Of a stretch of 64,000 nucleotides of DNA, positions 59,370-64,000 are shown in pieces; within the stretch, counting starts at the first letter, position 1, and every line of letters begins with the position of its first letter. The notes beneath the pieces were generated by a model. It did no database searches and was not told the origin of the DNA. It worked only from the letters and a program-made list of their open reading frames with translations. The position numbers and the translations under genes were made by a program. Origin of the DNA: CBDCYS01 sp965226185 (GTDB taxonomy: Bacteria > Acidobacteriota > Terriglobia > Bryobacterales > UBA6623); NCBI GenBank assembly GCA_965226185.1, contig CBDDCT010000004.1, positions 434,001-498,000 on the forward strand, read 5' to 3'.

Positions 59370-60734
59370 ATGAAGAAAGAGCTATTTGGAACTGACGGCA
59401 TTCGCGGCGTTGCGGGTGAGTATCCGCTCGACGAAGAAACCGTCTTCGCGGTCGGCGCCGCATTGGGCCAGTCCATGAGCCGGTCTCCGGCCCGCTCAGG
59501 GGCGCGGCCCGCCGTCCTGATCGGGATGGATACTCGCGAGTCTGGCCCCGGCTTAGCCGAACTGATGGCAGGCGGCCTCGAAGCCCGCGGCGCCGGCGTC
59601 AGATTTGCGGGCGTGCTGACCACGCCCGGCGTGGCCCACCTCACCCAGTGCGGGGAATTCGATGGCGGCGTCATGATCTCCGCGTCTCATAACCCATTCG
59701 AGGACAACGGGATCAAGGTATTCGGGTCCTCCGGCTATAAGCTGCCCGACAGTGAAGAGCGCGAGATCGAGGCGGCAATCTTCAGGCTGCTGGAACAGCG
59801 CGTCGAACCGCAACGACGAAAACTGGAGACCGAGGCGTCCGCGGCGAAACAATACTTAGACCACCTGTCTGATGTTTGGTCCCCTGATGGCAGGCCCGAT
59901 TCATTCCGGGTGGTGGTGGACTGCGCCAACGGCGCCGCGTCGGAACTGGCCCCGAGTCTGTTCGCGCGTCTCGGTGTAACGGCTGAGTTCATCGGCAATC
60001 ATCCCGACGGCCGCAACATCAATCGGGATTGCGGTTCTCTCCATTTGGACGCTCTCAGCCAAAAGGTGGTCGAGTCCGGCGCCGACCTGGGAATTGCCTT
60101 CGACGGAGACGCTGATCGTGCTCTTTTTGTCGCCGAAAACGGTCAAACCGTCGATGGCGACGTGGTTTTGTTGCTGGCGGCACGGCACATGGCTGAAAGG
60201 AAGCGGCTAACGAATCATCTCGTCGTTACCACCCTGATGGCGAATATGGGACTCGAGAGGGCGCTTCGGGAGAGCGGCATCGAGATGGTGCGAACTCCGG
60301 TTGGCGACAAATATGTGCTGGAGGAAATGCTTCAGCGTGACGCGGCCCTGGGCGGGGAGCAGTCGGGACACATTATTTTCCGGGAACACGCCACGACGGG
60401 TGACGGGCTTCTCACCGCTTGCGCGCTACTCGAAATACTGTCGGCAAACCACGAACCACTAAGCAAGCTGGCCCGCCGCTTGACCGTGTTTCCACAAACG
60501 ATCAAGAACGTCCGAGTGACGCATAAGCCGCCGCTGGAGGATTTGCCGGTGCTCGCGGAGGCCATCGCGGCAAGTGAGGAAGAACTCGCGGACCGCGGCC
60601 GCGTGATTGTGCGCTATTCGGGCACGGAGCCGTTGCTGAGGATCATGGTCGAGGCGGAAAAAGACGACGACGTCGAGCGGTATTCATCCCGGCTGGCGCG
60701 GATTGTTGAAGAGGAGTTGGGGGCGGGGCCGTGA
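59370..60734 (+). CDS. glmM: Phosphoglucosamine mutase
   Basis: 454 residues, MKKELFGTDGIRGVAGEYPL. The phosphoserine loop 'VMISASHNPFEDNGIKVFG' (Ser about 106), metal loop 'GIAFDGDADRALF', sugar-binding 'GGEQSGHIIF', and phosphate-binding 'RYSGTEPLLRIMVEA' are all intact. Converts glucosamine-6-P to glucosamine-1-P for peptidoglycan. The conserved link with cdaA/cdaR is kept although ~950 bases separate them. Confidence 0.95.
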   Translation: MKKELFGTDGIRGVAGEYPLDEETVFAVGAALGQSMSRSPARSGARPAVLIGMDTRESGPGLAELMAGGLEARGAGVRFAGVLTTPGVAHLTQCGEFDGGVMISASHNPFEDNGIKVFGSSGYKLPDSEEREIEAAIFRLLEQRVEPQRRKLETEASAAKQYLDHLSDVWSPDGRPDSFRVVVDCANGAASELAPSLFARLGVTAEFIGNHPDGRNINRDCGSLHLDALSQKVVESGADLGIAFDGDADRALFVAENGQTVDGDVVLLLAARHMAERKRLTNHLVVTTLMANMGLERALRESGIEMVRTPVGDKYVLEEMLQRDAALGGEQSGHIIFREHATTGDGLLTACALLEILSANHEPLSKLARRLTVFPQTIKNVRVTHKPPLEDLPVLAEAIAASEEELADRGRVIVRYSGTEPLLRIMVEAEKDDDVERYSSRLARIVEEELGAGP

Positions 60735-60854
60735 ACGCAAGAGAGTGGTCCTGGGTTTGGATGGGCGTGATCTCGATTCAACAACTTTGGACTGCTTGCC
60801 ACCCCTTGGATAGCTTGGGCCTAGTAGAATTGGTAACAGGCAATCGGTGATCCA

Positions 60855-61142
60855 ATGAACCGCGTCTTGACCTACGAGATTCAGGAAGAAGTATACTCGG
60901 CCCTTGAGCAGATGGCGAAAAAGGCTGGTGTCGGGACGGAGGCATATGTTTTGGAATACCTCGCGCGCCAAGCATCAAAAAGCCCTCAGCAACTAAGCGC
61001 TGCTGAACAAGAAGCGGCGCTCAAGCGCTTCGACGGCCTCATTGGGTCAGCCGGTCTGGGGCGCCCGACTGGCACTGACAACGAAACGATCGACGCCGAC
61101 CTGGAACGCGAATATGATGAGTTCACTGAGAATGGCGGTTGA
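60855..61142 (+). CDS. VapB-like antitoxin
   Basis: 95 residues, 'MNRVLTYEIQEEVYSALEQM...AYVLEYLARQ', a RHH-like N-terminus with an acidic C-terminal toxin-binding tail ('DADLEREYDEF'). Its TGA overlaps the toxin ATG by one base. Weakly conserved sequence, so assignment rests partly on context. Confidence 0.7.
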   Translation: MNRVLTYEIQEEVYSALEQMAKKAGVGTEAYVLEYLARQASKSPQQLSAAEQEAALKRFDGLIGSAGLGRPTGTDNETIDADLEREYDEFTENGG

Positions 61143-61537
61143 TGCTCCTTGATACTTCCGGATTGTTGTGCTTGCACCACCGCCATGAAACCCATCACCA
61201 CGACGCGTACCATCTGTTTCGGACATCCCCGCGCAGGATTCTCCACAACTACGTCATAGCCGAATTCGTAGCCCTTGCTCGGGCACGACGGTTACCCCGA
61301 GTGCCCTCACTACGTTTCGCCGCTGAACTATTGGATAACCCCGGGGTCGAATTCCGTTGGGTTGATGAAGCTCTGCATCGGGCTGCACTTGGATTCGTCC
61401 TGGCGCGCCCCGACAAAGGGTATTCCTTGTGCGACGCCGTGAGTTTCTTGGTAATGCGAAAGTACGGTGTAAGCCAGGCGCTGACCACCGATCGACATTT
61501 TGAACAAGAAGGGTTTGTTCGTATGCTTAAAGCTTGA
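61142..61537 (+). CDS. PIN-domain toxin (VapC-like)
   Basis: 131 residues from ATG 61142. PIN acidic residues: 'MLLDTSGLLCLHH', 'YVIAEFVALARAR', 'SLCDAVSFLVMRK', 'TTDRHFEQEGF'. All four positions are acidic, so it should be an active ribonuclease. An intact pair with the antitoxin upstream. Confidence 0.85.
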   Translation: MLLDTSGLLCLHHRHETHHHDAYHLFRTSPRRILHNYVIAEFVALARARRLPRVPSLRFAAELLDNPGVEFRWVDEALHRAALGFVLARPDKGYSLCDAVSFLVMRKYGVSQALTTDRHFEQEGFVRMLKA

Positions 61538-61662
61538 ATCCACTGGTGATCCAGCTCAGCTTCTCGCCACCTCATGAGCCAAGCTTCCCCCACGCCCCCC
61601 ATTCACCGCTTCGATCCTTCTCTTCAGCAACGAACCAGCAAGGACTCCCTGCGTCGTCGGCC

Positions 61663-63843
61663 TCATTGGATGGTCACGGTCACCACGTTGGCGGCGATGC
61701 CGTCCGCCTCGAGCTCGATCGGGACTTCGCCTCGGCCGATGAGCGAGCGCGGCAGCGGGCCGACGTTGACCTGATCGAGGCCCGCGAAGCCGCCCTGAGG
61801 GACCGCGCCAAGCACGGGGACGTCCTCTCCGCCGACGCGAACCCGCACTTCCTCGCTGAAGCCGCGTATGCCCGTCCCGAATAGCAACAAGAAAATCGCG
61901 TCCGTGTCGCCCATGTCGATCGGGATCGGCGCCAGCGTGTCGTCGAAGAGGCGTTCGGTGGTGCGTGCGTTGTCGGCCTTGACGCGCAGGGCGAAGGCCG
62001 CGGCCACGCCTTGGCCGGTTGCGTTCGCCGCGAACAGGCCCGGCGCCAGTGGAGCGACGCTGAGCGGCAGATTGCCGGTTTGGCGAAGTGCGCCGTCGCC
62101 CGAGCCGCCGATGCGCAGCGCCGCGACAGCGGTCTCACCCTGCCCCGTCGTCGCTATCAATTGAGCGTCTCCAAGCGCCGTGCCGGGCGGGATCATGCCG
62201 TTGATCTGCCCGCCGGAGACGAAGAACAGCGACATATCGCGCTCGACGCGGGCCGAGTCGGTGAGGGTCATCGTCGTGCCGGCGAGCGTCGTCGGCAGCG
62301 GGATGGTGTCGGCGATCGCCGTCAGGGCGGCCAACTCGCTGCCAAAGACCGAGACGATCAGCTCGGGCGCCACGGCCCCGGCGGCGAAGCTCGCGGCATG
62401 GAGCACGGCCGAAATCCGAGGGTTCAGCTCCGGCGCGCAGGGGACGTTGTCGAACGTGAAGCTCTGTTCGGTTATTGGTCCCCGGAACGCAGGTATAGGA
62501 AGGTCATTGACCGACTGCGAAACCCGTGGCGGACTGACCGCCGCAGAGCGGCTGAAGTCCAGGAATCGAGCGACATGGTCGGCGGGCGCGGGGGCGAGCA
62601 TGGCGCGGACGGTGAATGTACCATTGAGGGACGTCGGCTCGTCGCAACGTAACTCGAGCGGGATTTCGAAGCTCTCGGTGACGTCGCTTCCCTGGCTCCC
62701 TCAGACGACCTCGTAAAGCAAGAGGACCCTCCCGTTCGCGTCAAAATCCACGCGCTCGGATCCCTCTCCTTCAGCAAAGCTTCCGCCTGAAAGCGTGGCG
62801 GCGTCGAATTCCACAACGCGGCGAAGCAGTCGTTCCGCCGGCTCCGATTGTCCCTTGCGTAACGGAGAACGTCCGCCAGTAGTACTTGCTGTAGAAGAGT
62901 AGGCGACACTGCTAAAAAGTATGGCGGGTGACAAACCGGAAGAGTCACCCAAGATGGCAACCTGATCGCCGACGATGGGGTCGGCAAATCCCTCGCCAAC
63001 CTCCGAACTAGCGTCGAAGCCAGCCAATGCGGCTAGCTGCTCCTCTTCAGCCGACCTCAGAAACGAGCCGCCTGACAGCATGCTGAGAAGGGCCTGCCGA
63101 GCCAATAGGCCCCAAATGCTAACGAGACTCCCATCGGGGAGCACGAACAGAGAAACCCCTTTGAAGGCCGCTTGGCCGGCTGCGACCATGGATGCGTTGA
63201 ACTCGGGGGAGAGGTGCAGATTCTTTGTCAGCGTGCCGGCCGCGCCAGTCCGGACTACCTGATGATTCAGCGCGGCCGCTACATCCCCCCGAGCCCCGCT
63301 GATGATCAGCGGCCGGTTGCCGGGCAAGCCTTCGGCGAAGAGCCGCTCGCCGATGCGGTCGTCCCTTCGTTCAAGTAAGAATACGTTTGCGCCCGGATTG
63401 CGAGGCTCTCCGGGGATCTGAAAAACGGCTGTTTCGGGAGTCACGCCCTCGACGATCGCCATGGCCGCCGTGATCTCGCGGTCGTTCCGCACGACCGTAC
63501 GATTGGTGAACGGGCCGTCGAAGAAGACGTTGATCTCGACCGGCCCGGCGCCGAAGCCGGTGCAGGAGAAGCGGAAATCTCCGAGCGACTCATTCACGCT
63601 CACGCTGCGCAAAGGCAGGTTCGATGTGAGCGCGTCGAGGGTGCAATTCTGGCTCTGGGCGCCGAGCGGCGCAACCAGCGCCAGAATCAGAACGGCGGTC
63701 CAAGCGTTGCGCCTGAGTGAAGTGCAGTTCCGGAGGTCTGCCCCGGCGAATCGTTCAGGCCGCACGGCGGTCCCTTTCGCGGTCCCTTTCCACGATGCGC
63801 GCGGTCTCTGGCTGCATACGCTGGCGTTATACAGGAAAGCCAT
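61663..63843 (-). pseudogene. Secreted protein with TIGR03437 C-terminal domain, interrupted by in-frame TGA
   Basis: From ATG 63843 (ribosome site GGGAGGGAAG) the first part is an exported protein with a signal around 'WTAVLILALVAPLGAQ' and beta-rich sequence to 'GRVLLLYEVV' followed by TGA (62701-62703). The same frame then continues 'GSQGSDVTESFEIPLELRCD...' and into a TIGR03437 domain ('ISAVLHAASFAAGAVAPELIVSVFGSELA', 'VERDMSLFFVSGGQINGMIPPGTALG'), a C-terminal module abundant in Solibacter relatives. One gene is far more likely than two, since no start precedes the second part until 62601. Nothing is seen from 63844 to 64000 beyond the likely promoter region. Confidence 0.75.
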
Positions 63844-64000
63844 CGATCTTCCCTCCCACACGCTCGATCATCCCGGTCACCGCGGCCCTTCTGCCCGAAG
63901 TGGTGTCTTTCACCATTCCGCTTAGCCCTTCGGCAGTGCAGGTGGCTTGTATCAGGTATTTCGGCGTTTCGATTCCCCTCGCTCGCTAACATTACGCTAT

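Noticed and set aside
6975..62703. Recoding of TGA (as Trp or Sec) to explain the two in-frame TGA codons
   Set aside because: TGA ends many other genes here, including overlaps of the ATGA type, and Trp is encoded by TGG throughout. No selenocysteine structure was evident.

Overview
The window looks like a chromosomal segment from an Acidobacteriota genome, most likely the Bryobacterales/Solibacter group. The evidence is a TIGR03437-type 'Solibacter' C-terminal protein (61.7-63.8 kb), a Ser/Thr kinase fused to PD40/WD40 propeller repeats, an N-terminal-domain/TPR protein of the kind common in acidobacteria, DUF1080 and alpha/beta-hydrolase secreted proteins, and high GC with GC-rich third codon positions. 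Taxonomy is inferred from gene content only.

Layout. 1-5.6 kb: a scrambled mobile-element zone. A YVTN beta-propeller gene followed by a cytochrome c/helix-hairpin-helix gene is present twice in inverted orientation; between the copies lie an IS3 remnant, a MITE (family B) and a group II intron sitting inside a second small repeat (family A). A deleted IS1380 copy then joins two 5'-truncated genes. 6-9 kb: a small ABC-type ATPase with a two-TM SLATT-like protein, and a heparinase-like secreted protein. 9.2-11.6 kb: fadN (beta-oxidation). 11.8-16.3 kb: a cluster of repeats (families C, A, B) around a DNA glycosylase, and an IS1380 broken by an IS4-type fragment. 16.4-20.8 kb: serine hydrolase, di-haem peroxidase, di-iron metallo-hydrolase, membrane protein. 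21-28.4 kb: toxin-antitoxin genes flanking an adaptor-TPR-permease-TolC export operon that carries no ATPase gene. 28.5-39 kb: secreted hydrolases, a TPR protein, a broken acyl-CoA dehydrogenase, an amidase. 39-43 kb: a glycosyltransferase/oxidoreductase/epimerase island flanked by copies of a toxin-antitoxin operator, then AbrB/VapC. 43-49 kb: DUF1080, thrB, a U32-like protein, Fic, small membrane and zinc proteins, a lipoprotein. 49.3-53.9 kb: a kinase-propeller gene split by a complete IS1380 and also frameshifted at an 11-G run. 54-55.6 kb: repeats D and C, a sulfatase stub and a BrnT module. 55.8-60.7 kb: housekeeping cdaA-cdaR-(unknown)-glmM, i.e. c-di-AMP synthesis and cell-wall precursor supply. 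60.8-64 kb: an antitoxin/PIN pair and a TIGR03437 protein interrupted by TGA.

Two themes stand out. First, at least five dispersed non-coding repeat families (A-E) are nested in one another and in IS elements, and comparing copies reveals insertion sites exactly. Second, many accessory genes carry single-base frameshifts, short tandem duplications or in-frame TGA codons, whereas the core genes (fadN, thrB, cdaA, cdaR, glmM) are intact. The best candidate for an undescribed functional system is the ATPase/SLATT-like pair at 6.1-7.5 kb; the most informative structural finding is the intron-in-repeat and MITE target-site reconstruction.
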